Part shown: positions 47,397 to 59,316 of the stretch, piece by piece
How the letters are laid out: every line of letters starts with the position of its first letter
Position numbering within the stretch: position 1 is the first letter of the stretch
Assembly: GCA_015680685.1 (NCBI GenBank)
Contig: MNCI01002989.1
Span: 639,331 to 703,330, forward strand
Source: Gnetum montanum
Taxonomy: Eukaryota; Streptophyta; Gnetopsida; Gnetales; Gnetaceae
Length of the DNA: 64,000 nt
Reading direction: 5' to 3'
Translations under genes and position numbers: made by a program
Notes under the pieces: model-generated
The model's input: only the letters and a program-made list of their open reading frames with translations
What the model was told of the DNA's origin: nothing
Database searches by the model: none

Positions 47397-48779
47397 TGAT
47401 ACAAAATTGCAAGTTGGCTTGTTTAAATGCAAGAGATAGGCTATTGGAGGTTGTATAGAAGTATAAAGGTCAAACATGGTAACTAGGCGGTTAATTTATG
47501 GAATTTTGTGGGACTTCCCATTCATCCATGCTAGGGTCAAGGTACTTAACATAGATGAGGTAGTTACTCTAATTATTAGAGTGGTTATTATTAGAGTGGT
47601 TACACTAGCATTTATTCTAATTATTAGAGTGGTTACTCTAACAGTTATTCTAATTATTAGAGCGGTTACTCTAGCAGTTACTCTAATTATTAGAGCAGTT
47701 ACTCCCAAGTCTATAAATACAGTGCCCAGGCGCACAATTGGGAGCAAGTTTTTAGCAGTTAAGTAGTGAAACTCTTGTAGTCTATTTAAAGTTTAGAATA
47801 TTTTCCAAGTGCCCACAACGAGGTCTAAGTGTGGATGGATCTTTATTCAAGCATTGATGTACCTGAGCACACCATTGTGTTGGAAATAAAGACAAGCTCT
47901 TTAATTCATCCTTGTAGCACTTGAGATTTTTTTTCTTATGCATTTCTTTTATTTTATTTTCTTATGCATTTATTTTATTTTATTTTATTTTATGCACTTT
48001 ACATTTATGTTATTAGCGCAGCAATTCATTTTGAACAATTAAGCAAATCATTAAATTACACAAGCATGACCCCTTTGAGCATATGTGTGACACTTGGTAG
48101 CTCAGAAATGACTAGCATTTGATAGCCCAGCAATGTTTGCATGAAGTTTAGGATGTGTCTGGGAAGTGGGAACGATTACTTATGTTAGGCTAGATTAAAC
48201 CATAGTCTACTTAGCAATTAATTACTCTCACTTTCATTCTTATTCACTTAGCTTTTATTTACTTTAACTGTTGATTATTTATTGTTTTTTATCTAGTTAA
48301 TATTTCCTTTATTGTCAATTGCACTTCTTGTTGCTAATGCGGAATGAGTACAACTTAATCACGAACATTTAAGTGTAACTACTTGGTAACCCAGTAGTGT
48401 ATCTAGTAGTGCTCAAGTAATGTGTGCTTGGAAATCCTAGAAGTAGTACACGAGGTCCAAGATGCATATGGATGATTAAGGATAGATGCTCATCGCACTT
48501 AGGCTAGCTTAGATTTTACTTTATGTTGCCTATTAGCTTAATCAAGATTGTTTCCCATTGTCTCTAGGAGTACCCTAGTTTAGAATCATATCATACACAT
48601 CACTCTGGACTAAACCATACGTGACAAAGCAAATACTAGTCCAAGTGGGAAGATAGCGAACTACGATCAACGTATAATTGTCTAGGTGCCACGAGTAGTC
48701 CATCCACAGAGTTTGACTAGATCGCACGTACACGCTCATATTCGTATGGTTGAGCGTAGGGGTACCTCGTTGCTCATCA
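47397..48779 (+). repeat. Element C 5' LTR (start tentative)
   Basis: The 3' end GGGGTACCTCGTTGCTCATCA and R/U5 landmarks (ATTTTCCAAGTGCCCACAAC, GGAAATAAAGACAAGC) match the A and B LTRs, but U3 is different: a 33-bp palindromic repeat stands where the others have GATATC arrays. The TATA box is TATAAATA at 47712-47719. Without the 3' LTR the left border cannot be fixed. Confidence 0.65.
47562..47704 (+). repeat. 33-bp palindromic minisatellite in U3 of element C
   Basis: Units at 47612-47644, 47645-47677 and 47678-47704, with more diverged copies from 47562. Each holds the near-palindrome CTCTAATTATTAGAG plus GGTTACTCTA. The array ends eight bases before the TATA box. Confidence 0.87.
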
Positions 48780-48780
48780 T

Positions 48781-48799
48781 TAGTGCCATTGTCGGGGAC
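48781..48799 (+). promoter_or_regulatory. Element C primer binding site (decayed tRNA-Asp type)
   Basis: TAGTGCCATTGTCGGGGAC right after the LTR end; three or four changes from the tRNA-Asp complement. Confidence 0.75.
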
Positions 48800-48900
48800 G
48801 GTGCTAGTTATCTAGATTAGTTATATCATACAAGATTGTTGTAATAGGGTATTAACAATATATCTTTTAGACAAAGAAATTAAATTCAATTAAGTCAACC

Positions 48901-49421
48901 ATGTTTCTTTCACAAGATAGTGATAACACAACATCTAGCGAGGCAATTCATTGGAGAACCAATGAAGAAGTTTGGAGTACTCAATCTTATGTAGGAGTTT
49001 CATATGTTCATAGACACCCCAACGATACTCAAGGACTTTTGTCATCCAACTCAAACACCTCTAGCGAAGATGGGACATCCCCTAGAATGAGGAGCCCTGT
49101 AAGGCCTAGGACCTTCTCAATGGGTAGCAAGAGTACATTAGGGGATGATTGGGAGACTTACAAAAGTCATGACAAGTCTTTCAGTTCCCTCTCTTTCTCT
49201 GCTCTTTCAACGTTAGGTTGTGATACAAATGACTATTCCTTAAGGGGTCAGTGTAGAAATAAAAATGAAACCCATGGGCAAAGTTAGGAATGCCAACATG
49301 AACAAAGACAACATCATCCCAACTCACAAACTCATAACCTACTTAGTGACGATGAACCCCTGCTAGCCGCTAAGAGCCTAATGCATATATAAGAGGCCGT
49401 TCAAATTTCCCATAGGCATCA
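48901..49421 (+). pseudogene. Element C gag, N-terminal part
   Basis: Starts MFLSQDSDNTTSSEAIHWRT, homologous to the B2 gag start (59168, minus; SEEVHWRTNE). The frame stops at 49287 and again near 49390, then continues EAVQISHRH up to the A3 insertion at 49422. The segment between is Ser/Thr-rich with no known domain. Confidence 0.8.
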
Positions 49422-49451
49422 TGATGGGACACGATATCGCATGGGCCAAGA
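49422..49451 (+). repeat. A3 5' LTR stub
   Basis: TGATGGGACACGATATCGCA followed by TGGGCC is the first 30 bp of an A-type LTR, joined directly to mid-gag sequence (AAGAAGGTAAGAAACATC). The rest of the LTR, the PBS and the gag N-terminus are deleted. Confidence 0.85.
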
Positions 49452-51160
49452 AGGTAAGAAACATCATCATGGCAATGGTTCCCCTTCTTCTTCCCCTTCA
49501 TCGCATCATTCACCCTCTCCTTCCACATTAGAACGTAGTCACAAGGAGCGCAATTGTGAGGATAAGTGTAAGGATAAGCAAAATAAGAACCCTCGATGAG
49601 AGAGTCCAGAGCGAGGATGAGGGCATTCTAGAGAGTCAAGGCATAGAAGGGAAAGTAGGGAACCACATAGGCATCATAGACGTCATGAGAGAGATGATCA
49701 TGACGAACCCCTACTAGCAACCCAAAGTATGTTAGATATTATGGAGGCTGTGAGAATACCTACAAGGCACCAAAAAGATAGTCGGATCAAGAGACTAGAC
49801 ATGAATAATATCCCATGATTCGAAGGGGGATATAACGCCAATCCGCAGAATCACTTACAGGCATTCCACAATGCCTATGCCTTGCAAAATATTGAGAATG
49901 AGTGGAAGAAGTTAAACTTGTTTCCTAGGATACTCATAAAGGAAGCAGAGAGTTGGTACCAGTCCTTAAAACCGGAAACCATTAGGAGGTGGAGTATAAT
50001 GCTAGAATTGTTCAACGATAAATACCAAACGTACTCCAGAGTGTCCAACTTGCGTAAGCAGATCCAAGGATGGAAGCAGGGTAATCACGAACCCTTGGAT
50101 GCTACCATGGGCCAATACTACGCATTGCTACATCGTTGTCCAGGCCATGGTTACGCATAATGGGATCAACTCCGCCACTTCGTAGATGGGCTAAGACATG
50201 AGACCAGGAGAACCCTTGGGACATATGCCCAAGGGAGATTATCTGAACTTAGGTCCCACGAAGTTCATAGATTGTTGGAGTAAGTAGCTAAAAAAGAAGG
50301 GGAGCTACGGAAAAGAGAAAGTGCGGAAGAGTACAACCGTGATCCTTCCCTCCGAAAGAGGGGAGTGAGATTCTGCGATGAGGAGGATGAGTCACCACTC
50401 GAAGAGTTGGTGAATAGAAAAACCTTGCTGCTTTAGAAATTAACAACGGAAGTGTCAGCTAAGGTAGATGAAATATGGAGCTCCTTAGATAGTAAAATTG
50501 AAACTGTCCTAAAAATCATAGAGGAGTCTAAGAAGGAACGAAGTAGTGACCATGATAAGAAAAAGCGGAGAGATTCAGGCCATGCATGTAACAAGGGTAA
50601 GGGAAAAATGACCATCATCGATGAGGTTGTGGACTCTGATACGGATAATGATGGTGGATGTGAGATCTGCCAATATGACCATCCTAAAGGATGTTGCCCA
50701 ATAATCTCACATCTGCAAGAGTCCGGGGTGTATGCGCTCAACCCAAGACTTAATAGAAGGCAAGCACCTCGAAGGTTACCTTATCCCCAAGGTAACTCGA
50801 GGCATTTCCATCAATCATTAACATATTATCCAAGTGGACCTCCACCACAACCTATCAGGCAACACCAGCAGTGACAACATCCATAGTCATGGGGGATGCC
50901 ACCACCTAGGCAACAATACCCTTATCGGCAACCAGACCCATATGGCTACTACGTGTAGCAGCCGATTTCTCAAAGTGACTCTATGGGTCACACAACCCCA
51001 CAACATGACTACCTAGTTCGAGAGTATTTTTAGACTCACTCTCCTGGAAGGGACACTCCACATGCATACCATCCTCCAAATCCATCCGCACCTCATACGC
51101 TGATAGTTCCACTACCACCTGCTCCAACGATGCAAGGGGAACTCCCCACTCAACCGCAGT
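49452..51160 (+). pseudogene. A3 gag (N-terminally deleted)
   Basis: After the junction the charged linker is followed by the capsid-type domain (49882-50160: WYQSLKPETIRRWSIMLELF, YQTYSRVSNLRKQIQGWKQG), the DGLRHETRRTLGTYAQGR region, a K/E coiled coil, and the zinc knuckle CEICQYDHPKGCCPIISHL (about 50655-50715), then a P/Q/Y-rich tail. It is better preserved than A1 and A2 but has stops near 50158, 50281 and 50434. Confidence 0.87.
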
Positions 51161-51273
51161 AACGTAATGCTACGAGAGTTGTAAACCTACAACCCACTGC
51201 TGGTTCTGACAACCGTACAAAGAGAAGACCTTTCTTCAGAACCAAGAGTCTAAACAAGCTCTCACAACCACAA

Positions 51274-51605
51274 GTGGTTGAGTCTATGACCACTCCTCCA
51301 ACAAATAAGGCTTCGAAGCTCCCTTCAAACCAACAACAGAGCTTAACGTACACGGTTATGTTAACACATACCGTTACTGACTGGATCAAGGTGGGCCACC
51401 TTCCTAAGAAATTCTCTGATCCTGGAAGCCCCCTAATTTATCTCCAAGTCACTGGGAATAAACCTCATAAGGCTCTTCTTGACTCAGGTTCTAGAGTTAA
51501 CTTAATCTCACGAGAAATGTATAAAGCCTAGAACTTACCTCCACTCAAGAAGAGCAATATTCAACTAGAGCTGGCTGACCAGTCCATCACCATTCCTTTG
51601 GAATT
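51274..51605 (+). pseudogene. A3 aspartic protease domain, cut by a gap
   Basis: Reads SPLIYLQVTGNKPHKALLDS then GSRVNLISREMYKA; the catalytic D-S-G is intact here, unlike in A1 and A2. A stop (TGG to TAG in AWNLP) at about 51530 and a single N at 51606, where some 270 bp present in A2 are missing, end the domain. Confidence 0.82.
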
Positions 51606-51839
51606 NATAACATACAAAGGTGCCTGTATGTAGCAACCACACAATAAGAGAACACCCCGTGGTTGATAGCTAATCAACAGAGCAACCTGCCAACATGCAT
51701 GGAACGAACTAGGGGAACAACCTACACCCACAGCAAGAGCATAGATACATTGGAATATGAGCGTCACCAACTTCCAACTCTTAACCTGAAAACATCAATT
51801 GGGAGAAGTTGGGCACTTCTAAGAAATTCAAACAAATGC

Positions 51840-52199
51840 TCATTATTTTGGATCTCTCCCTTGCAATTCAGTCATGGGGGAGATGGCCACCTATGCTAAT
51901 CAATTGAGGCCCTTAGTTCTTTTAAGTTTTTGTTTTACACATTTTTTGTTTTGCACATTTTTGTTCTACATCTTTTTGTTTTACAAATTTCTTAACTTTT
52001 CTTGTTTTTGTTTTGCAACATCGTTCATACCTTTTCTTTTATTTGTGTGAGTGTGTGTGTTTATCTATTTTGTTAAGTTTTTCACCCAATAAGTGCTCTA
52101 ATGATGGTATGAACTATTTTCTACTGGTTGCTAATGTTTGGTTTTTACCTTTAAGATTATGATGTTGATACTAAGGTATGGTTCTTTTGATATAGCAGG
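51840..52199 (+). repeat. A3 3' noncoding region, left of B2
   Basis: Same sequence as 1-390 and 27190-27600 (GATGGCCACCTATGCTAAT, GT tract, GATGTTGATACTAAGGTATG). It ends in GCAGG, the left B2 duplication. Confidence 0.85.
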
Positions 52200-53010
52200 T
52201 GATGAGTGGCGAGGTACCCCTACACTCAACCATACGAATACGAGTGTTTTCATGGGCGATCCGGTTGAACTTCGCAGACAGACTAGTTGTGGCACCTAGA
52301 TAGTTAGCCTTAGGTCGCAGTTCGCTGTCTTCCCACTTGGACTAGTATTATAGTTGTCACGTATGGTTTAGTCTAGAGTGAGGTGTATGATGTGTTCCTA
52401 ATCTAATGCTACTCCTGAAAACAATGGAAGGTAATATTAACTAAGCTAGGAGAGAAAGAGTAAAAGAATCTAATCTAGTCGAAGTGCGATGAGCATCCAT
52501 TCCTTGATCATCCATACACATCTTGGACCTCATGCACGACTACCATTGGGATTACCAAGTGCAGATCCTAGGTATGCCATTGGGTTACCAAATAGTCACA
52601 CTTAAATGATCATAATCAAGTTGTACTCATTCCGTGTCTAACGTGAGTTTAAGGGTGAGAGACTAATTAGGAAAGCAGTAAATAACAATTAAATAAATAA
52701 ATAAACAAAGTGAATGCTACAATGATGAAGTAATCTCAATCTTTATTGTCGGTCATGTGCGTGTCCAAGTACGTCACACTCGAATAAAGGATGCTGTACA
52801 ATTACATTCACCACACTGTGGGCAGACACGAGAAAATAATCCATCTTTGGAGGGATCAAACTACTAGAGTTTCGTTACAATCTAACTCTATTATTTTGAA
52901 ATAAGGGAGAGCCGCCTCTTATTTATAGACATGGAAACGGACTGTGATATCGTGTACGCGATATCGCGGGGGATGTGATATCGCGGCCCATGCAATATCG
53001 TGTCCCATCA
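52200..53010 (-). repeat. B2 3' LTR
   Basis: 811 bp, plus-strand ends TGATGAGTGGCGAGG and TGTCCCATCA. TATA box (minus) at 52920-52927. Preceded on the minus strand by the polypurine tract CAGTCGTGGGGGTA. Confidence 0.92.
52941..53001. repeat. U3 GATATC-palindrome array, about 4 units
   Basis: Four GATATCG-type units in 61 bp upstream of the B2 3' LTR TATA box. Confidence 0.85.
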
Positions 53011-53024
53011 TACCCCCACGACTG
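53011..53024 (-). promoter_or_regulatory. B2 polypurine tract
   Basis: Minus strand CAGTCGTGGGGGTA ends directly at the 3' LTR. The upstream AACTCGAGGATGAG segment matches family A (CTCAAGGACGAG before the A2 tract). Confidence 0.75.
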
Positions 53025-53169
53025 AATAAAAACTCATCCTCGAGTTACAGTGATTACACAGTGGATAGGTATGGGATTATTAGATGGAAACAGGGGATGA
53101 TGCCGCAGTGTGGGGAGAAAACAAAATAAAGACACAACACATAGAATATGATACAACTACAAAAATTTG

Positions 53170-55290
53170 GAACTCATGTAGTTCCTGGTGGTGGTGGCTC
53201 CTCCATTGGTGCCTTCCCTTTGTCTTGTGCTTCAGGTTTTGAGGCTTGATGGCGTTGAAGTATGGCCTGGAGCTTCTCCTCTTCAGTCTGAGGGTCCTAT
53301 GCCATCCATGCTAGTGTTCCAACGTTTGACGGAGTCGGCACCTCCCACAGACAGGGTAGTTGCGGAAACATTTGGTTGGCCTTGACATACCAAGCTGCAA
53401 ACACCCGTCATTCCTCCTCATAGGCTCTGGCTTTGTCCTTGTATTCATGAAGATTTGTTAGCCATCAAGCCAAGTTAGTTGCAACATCTTTCTGTCCCTG
53501 GTAGTTGGCTTTTACCACCTCAAGTTCAGAATTTGCAACATCCAATTTTTCTAACAACTTCTTACATTCTCCTCTATTAATTTGGTTAGCTTCTCAGTTC
53601 TAAAATTTTCTAGCTGGTCTACGGGAACAAATTACAGAGGGTCCCGCTGTGCTGCTTGTAAGGCCACAAGCTACTCTTGTAATTTCTGCACTTTAGCTTC
53701 AGCATGCTCGTCCCTTACTTTAGATAAGACTAGCTTTCCCTTTGTGGAAATGAGGTCTGATTGAATTGCTGTAACATCCTAAGGGATGTCAAATAGGGAT
53801 GTCATTACTTTCCCTATTTGAAGCAATTGATCAAGCACATTCTCATGTTCTGTAGGAGTCATTGAGGTTCCGGCCAAAGTTTGAGCATCCCGTGCTTCTG
53901 AGAGATCTGTTGGTGGCACAACAGGTACGTTGAGGAACTCCTTGATATGGTCTATGATCACTTCTGTAGCTCCTGCAGCATTTTGGTGTTGCATGACCAC
54001 CACGGTGGCCCCTTCACCAGTCTCTAATTGCACCTAGAAAGATGTCGTGTTTCCTGAGATCTGTTGTGACCATCTACTTTCCCCTCCTTCTATTTGAATA
54101 GAGACTTCTCCCCTTGTGCAATCTAATGAAATAGTAGGCTACCTGGCATCATCAATGATGCAAAAGAGGTTTGCGTCACCACGACTTCCCCAACTGACCA
54201 TCTTAGAGATGGCCCTAAGATGGCTCATCAACGGTTTGTAGTCTTGCAGCGGTGGCGGCTGATCCTGGCATGTGCTAGGCCCTACTTCGTGTTGTTGGCT
54301 AGGACCCGTGGTTGGAGGTTAACTGGGTCCAACCATCTATTCTTCTTTTTGTTCTAGTCCCATCTCCTTGCCAGTGCTTTTTCTTGGAGCTGGCACCTTT
54401 AGTAATTCAGCATATGAAGCAGTCTGGGCCTTTCAGAGGACGTCATTGGTGTACCCCTGAATACCAACACATCGGCAAAGCTTTCTGATAAGACAGGGGA
54501 AAGGCAACACCATCTTCCTTGTCTTCCATTCTTTAAACCACCTCAAGATCTCTGTCAAATATAGATGGGGTAGCTTAGCATTAACCTTTCCCATCAACAC
54601 TACACATCCTCTAGCCGCATACGTCAATATCCTTTTTAAGCCCTTTGTGGGGAAGAGGTGATATGTTCCAATTTTGAAGTAAACCCTCTCTTTCGTCATC
54701 AATTCACCAAATGCTTTATCTCTACCATAAGCCTTCTCTAACCACTCCTTTCGCACATCAGGGTCTGAACGGGTGGATAACTGAGCAACCTGGGACCCTG
54801 TATTTGGAAGGTTTAACACTTCCAAAATGGCCTGCATAGAGAAGTCAACTGTCACACCATAAATATTAACAGTGGTTTCTTGCTCTCTATTGTGCCAAAA
54901 TTGGTACTTCTCTCCTAGGTACCAAGCACAACTTTCAGAGAGGATAGGCCATAAAGGAGATCCTTTGAGGTGATCCCTAACGACCTCAGGAGCGAACTCT
55001 GCAAATGATTCAAAGTTCAATTCCACAATCACCGTAGTGAATGTGGACTTCTCATGGATAGCCTGAACACAATCTTGGGGCAATGTGAGTTGTTGTCCTA
55101 GTTCAGGAGCAGCAGCAGCTCCCCCTTCTGCTTACCCGGACTGTCTGGTAGGAGGTTCATCTTGATGAATGCTGAATGATTGCTCCTCCTATTCTGCATG
55201 TTGTCCGGTAGGACCTTGTCTTCCACCTCTCCAAGATCGTTTCTTTCCACCTTGAACGGGACTCTCTTATTGTCCATGTTTCAGGGCCAT
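53170..55290 (-). pseudogene. B2 accessory ORF, plant-transposon-type domain
   Basis: The best continuous part is 55083-54433 (216 codons): ESFAEFAPEVVRDHLKGSPL, CAWYLGEKYQFWHNREQE, a VTVDFSMQAILEVLNLPNTG block, then YLTEILRWFKEWK and VLPFPCLIRKLCRCVGI. This pattern (basic patch, V-x-V-x-G-V/I-x-FS, then FP-x-LI-x-LC near the end) resembles the Pfam 'putative plant transposon protein' domain known from plant retroelement accessory ORFs; the assignment is from memory. The likely start is the Met at 55290 (MALKHGQ), with stops before 55083. The C-terminal half (54060-53170) is a Q/E-rich coiled coil with stops. It lies where Athila elements carry an env-like ORF, but I see no signal peptide or membrane span. 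Role unknown. Confidence 0.6.
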
Positions 55291-57148
55291 CTGCAATCAC
55301 ACGGGCCAAGCGTTAGTAAGGTTGCTTTTGAAGTCAAGGTATACCTTACTACTTGCCTTTATTAATGATCTTATGTTATCATGTGTGATAGTGCCCGAAA
55401 GTTTGTAATAATGAGTCCTGTGACTTAGGTGGTTTCCATTTTAGTTTCCCGGTATACCTAGGGATTAAATGATTTTTAGGCACAATTATTCTAAGTGTTA
55501 GAGTTAATTACCCTAAATGATGTCCTTTGGGTGATGACAAATTTCAAAAAAAGTTAAGCACTTTTTAGCAAGTGTCCTTGCCCCATAACTAAGCTGAACA
55601 CTTTGGGTTCAAGCAGGTTCAAATGGAATTAAAATCGGAGTAGCAGCGAGCGAGATATGAGGAAAAAAGAAAGGGTCACTCAATCGCAAGTTGCAGAGAA
55701 AAATTTCAAAAACTCCCCCTATGTGAATGATAAAATGATGCTAAGTGTTGCNATTTATAGGTGGCTGGGACGCGATATCTCGTCCCTAGTGATGTGAGGC
55801 ATAACAAAAGACCAAATTTTGAAGGGATTTTCTTGAAATGAACGTTGTAAATTGAGGACATTGGCTATTATCAAGGGTTCTAGGGTAATTCTATTAATTC
55901 AAAAGGCACAATTAATGATAATGGTTTGGATTTTATCAATAAAACCTTAGGTGGTAAGAAAAAGGGTATGTAATGGTACATTGGAACGTTAAAATTCAGA
56001 GGGATAGTAATAAGGAAAGAAATTCATTTAAAAATTATGCTAAGGATAAGAAATGATGTGTGTGAGTGATGTTATAAGTGAGAATTACAAAAGATTACAC
56101 AAGTGGGTCCTCCCCAAAGCAGGTTCCAACCTATATTGCCCTTGTGTAACCATACTTAAAGTGTCCATGGGCACTAGAAGGGTTAAATGTAATCTGCACT
56201 AACTCCACAAAACACACACATGTAAAGATCACCAGAATGAGATGAAAATTCTATGCTACACGGGACACGAGCAACAATTACACGAACAGTGAGATGAGAT
56301 GAAGTATAGAAGGGATCGTAGAGATTGGGACATGAGGTAACTGACCCAGGGCATAGAGAATCCTGCGTGTAAGCATGATTAATGTGTCATTAACTCGTTG
56401 TTCCAAGATTAGGACCAAGTCCATCTTTCTAATTAGTGACATCGCATTGTTTCATCCCATGATGAACAACTATGAGAGTACCATAACAACAAGGCATACG
56501 ATCACTTGGCGTTTTGTTCAAGGGAGGAGTGATTTTTATTTTGTGGCACTTTTTTTTTCTTTTTCTCTTTCTTTCTTTTTTTTGAATACTGAATCCAGAG
56601 AAGCCGCCAACCTTCAGGCATGGGTGCATGTCTTTCCAGTGGGACCCCCTAGAACAGCATTGGATTTTTGAGTGCCCTTTGGATTACTCTTACTCCCATT
56701 TTTCGTTAGATCTACAAGGATCTTAGTACAACCAGGTTGCATGATAACTTCCACAGACATCACCAGAGAGAATCTGCAAGTCCCCTTGATGTCACACCCT
56801 AATCATTCCCTCTTGGTCCATCCTTCTTCATTCTGGGTGCAATGAACACAAAATTAATTTTAAGTTTTTAGAATGTCAAGAATATCACTGTACCCTTGAA
56901 CAAAACCTCTTATTTGTAGAGTGGATGAGTGGGTGTAATGGGCTCACTATTCCAAATAATTGATCACTCATGACTTAATAACATAGAACACACCTCAACC
57001 AATGATCCACATGAGTGTTTTATTCATAGATGAGATTACTTACAAAAATGTGAAAAGACAAAAACACAAAAAGATAAAACAAAAAGTTGAAAAATGAAAA
57101 ATTGGAAAACAAAAACTTGAAGAATTAAAGAAAACTGAAAAATATTTA
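55291..57148 (-). repeat. B2 internal noncoding region
   Basis: 1.86 kb, homologous to B1 42168-43921, with no credible ORF. It contains the 21-bp block shared with family A (56103-56123), a T-rich tract near 56550 and a single N at 55752. A GGGACGCGATATCTCGTCCC palindrome at about 55767 recalls the U3 units. Confidence 0.75.
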
Positions 57149-59168
57149 TTAATCCTGCTTGTTATTAAAATGGGGGATATCCCTCATAGCTAAACGGTTG
57201 AGGATGGCAAGGATTAATAATTGGAAGATGAGGATCCTTGCATGTTGGAAGTATTGAAACTTGGTCGTACTTACCCCATCGGGGTTCACACATTTGATTA
57301 TAATGAGCATAGTGGGGTAATTTATGTAATGTAGTTCCTGGATAACAAGTTGACCCACTATGATGTTTGTGACCATTAGATGGTATGCAAGGATTGGATT
57401 GTTGCCTTCCATTATTGTGTTCATTGGGCCGTATGGTTGTTGGAGTGTGAGTTGGTGGCCCTGATAAAGTAACATGAGGCATTGGGTTTGAAGGTAAGGG
57501 TGGACCACAGTGTAGGTCTTGTGCTGAGTTGGAGGATGTAGTGGCCTCGAAATTGTGTTGTCCCTTCTTACGGCCATGTTTAAAGAAGGGGCACTTTGGA
57601 TGTCGAGGAGGATTTTCACTATTGTTGGTAGAAGTAGCACAAGTAATATTCATGGGTTGTTGTGGTGGTGCAGACACCTTAGGAATAGTTGGTGGTGATA
57701 TGGAAGGAGGGTAAAAAGGATGAGAATGTTGAAAGTTAGGAGGAGTGTAAAGTGCACAAGGTGGTGGTTGTGTTGGAGGCATGGGTTGATAGTATTGAGA
57801 AGAATGATACTGTGATGAGATAGAGTATGTTGGCTCAATTGGAGAAATAGGATGTTGGACAAGATAAGCATTTGGATTCGGATGATATGAAGGGTGTCTC
57901 TAGTCTAAGGGTGGATTCCCCCACGACTGGGGTTGCTGCCACTGTGATCGAACACAGTATCTTTGTACGAACTTTGGATGTAACGTGTTTCCCCAATGCT
58001 CATGTAAATGTAACAATATTGGTCATTGGCCCTTCATGTAAATGTAACAATATTGTAACAATCATATGTTACATTCATACATATGATTGGCAGTTGAGCT
58101 CTTATTTTCCTTATCCCTTCTTTCTAATTGTCTAATGTTTTGTCCTACTTCTTGGATTTTCAAAACTCTATCTCCAATAATATCGATAAATTCTCCACAC
58201 TTTTGATACTTCCATTCCAACATCTTATTGATCTTTGACTCAGCTTCTTCTAATGTTTGTTGTATTGGCAAAGATGATTCTTTCTCCTTGTGATTGGCTG
58301 GTTTCTCCTTTTTATGATCATGGACCTTTGTTAAGTTGAGATTGGCTGGTTTCTCCCGTTGATGTTTTTCAACACTCTCCCATCTGGTCAATTCTGCTTC
58401 TTCTTTTTTTACCCACTTAATAAGCTCTTGGACTTGATGGATTCGTAGTTAGTATAGTTGATATTGGGCATACATTCCTAAGGTCTCTCTTGTTTCATTA
58501 CACAGCCCATCAATGATATGGTACATTAGCCTTTCCTCAGAAAACCCATGGCCTGGACAGTTGTTTAACAGTGCATGATATCTTTCTAAAACCATGTCCA
58601 AGGGTTCATGTTGTGCTTGTTTCCATCCTTGGATTTGTTTCCTCAAGGCTGACACTCTTGCGTAGGTTTGATATTTTTCATTAAATACTTCTACCGTTGT
58701 TGACCAACGTCGTATTGAATTTGGTTTTAACAATCTATACCATACTTTTGCTTGGTCAACGAGTGTCATGGGAAAGAGCTTAAGTTTTTGTCACCTGTTA
58801 TCAATGTTATTCCATGTTCAGGCATTGTAGAAGGCTTGTAAATGTTGATGTGAATCTAAGTCATAGCCTCTTGAAAAAGTAGGGAAGTTGTTTAAATTGA
58901 GCCTGGGTAGATGGCTCTCTTTACGATGCCTACGTGAGATTTGAACAACCTCTTGTATTTGCGTTAGGCTTGTAGTGGCTACTAGGGGTTCATCGTCATC
59001 AGGTAAGTTATACTTTCATGTGTTGGGATGACGTTGTTTTCATTCATGTTTATAAGAAACCCCCACTTCGGGTTGCATACTCCAACCTTCATTGTCATAT
59101 AGTTCGTTGGTTCTCCAATGAACTTCCTCACTAAGTGTGGCATTATCGTAATCTTTTAGGAGAGGCAT
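57149..59168 (-). pseudogene. B2 gag (decayed)
   Basis: Starts MPLLKDYDNATLSEEVHWRT at 59168. The capsid-type domain is at 58769-58449 (AKVWYRLLKPNSIRRWSTTV, NEKYQTYARVSALRKQIQGW, HEPLDMVLERYHALLNNCPG). A coiled coil with ESKINKMLEWKYQKCGEFID follows. The zinc knuckle is destroyed after MYECNI by a local duplication (about 58001-58055; the ATGTAAATGTAACAATATT unit occurs twice). The Pro/His/Thr-rich tail ends near 57149. Confidence 0.85.
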
Positions 59169-59296
59169 TGTTGTGAAATTGTATGTGAATTTAGATGTGA
59201 CTTTTTTTTAATAATTATTTCTTCTTTCTAAGAGATATATCGTTAAGTTCTATACAACGACCTTGTATGATATAACTAATCTAGATAACTAGCACC

Positions 59297-59315
59297 TTCC
59301 CCAGCAACGATACCA
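59297..59315 (-). promoter_or_regulatory. B2 primer binding site (tRNA-Asp type)
   Basis: Minus strand TGGTATCGTTGCTGGGGAA, one base after the LTR. Related to the tRNA-Asp complement with four changes. Confidence 0.8.
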
Positions 59316-59316
59316 A

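Noticed and set aside
47476-47766. ORFs of repeated LIIRVVTL-type units on both strands
   Set aside because: Translation of the 33-bp minisatellite in the LTR of element C.
56375-56671. Plus ORFs MINVSLTRCSKIRTKS (also 43134-43352)
   Set aside because: They lie antisense in the noncoding region of B2 and B1; similarity between them reflects element homology, and the frames differ in their ends.
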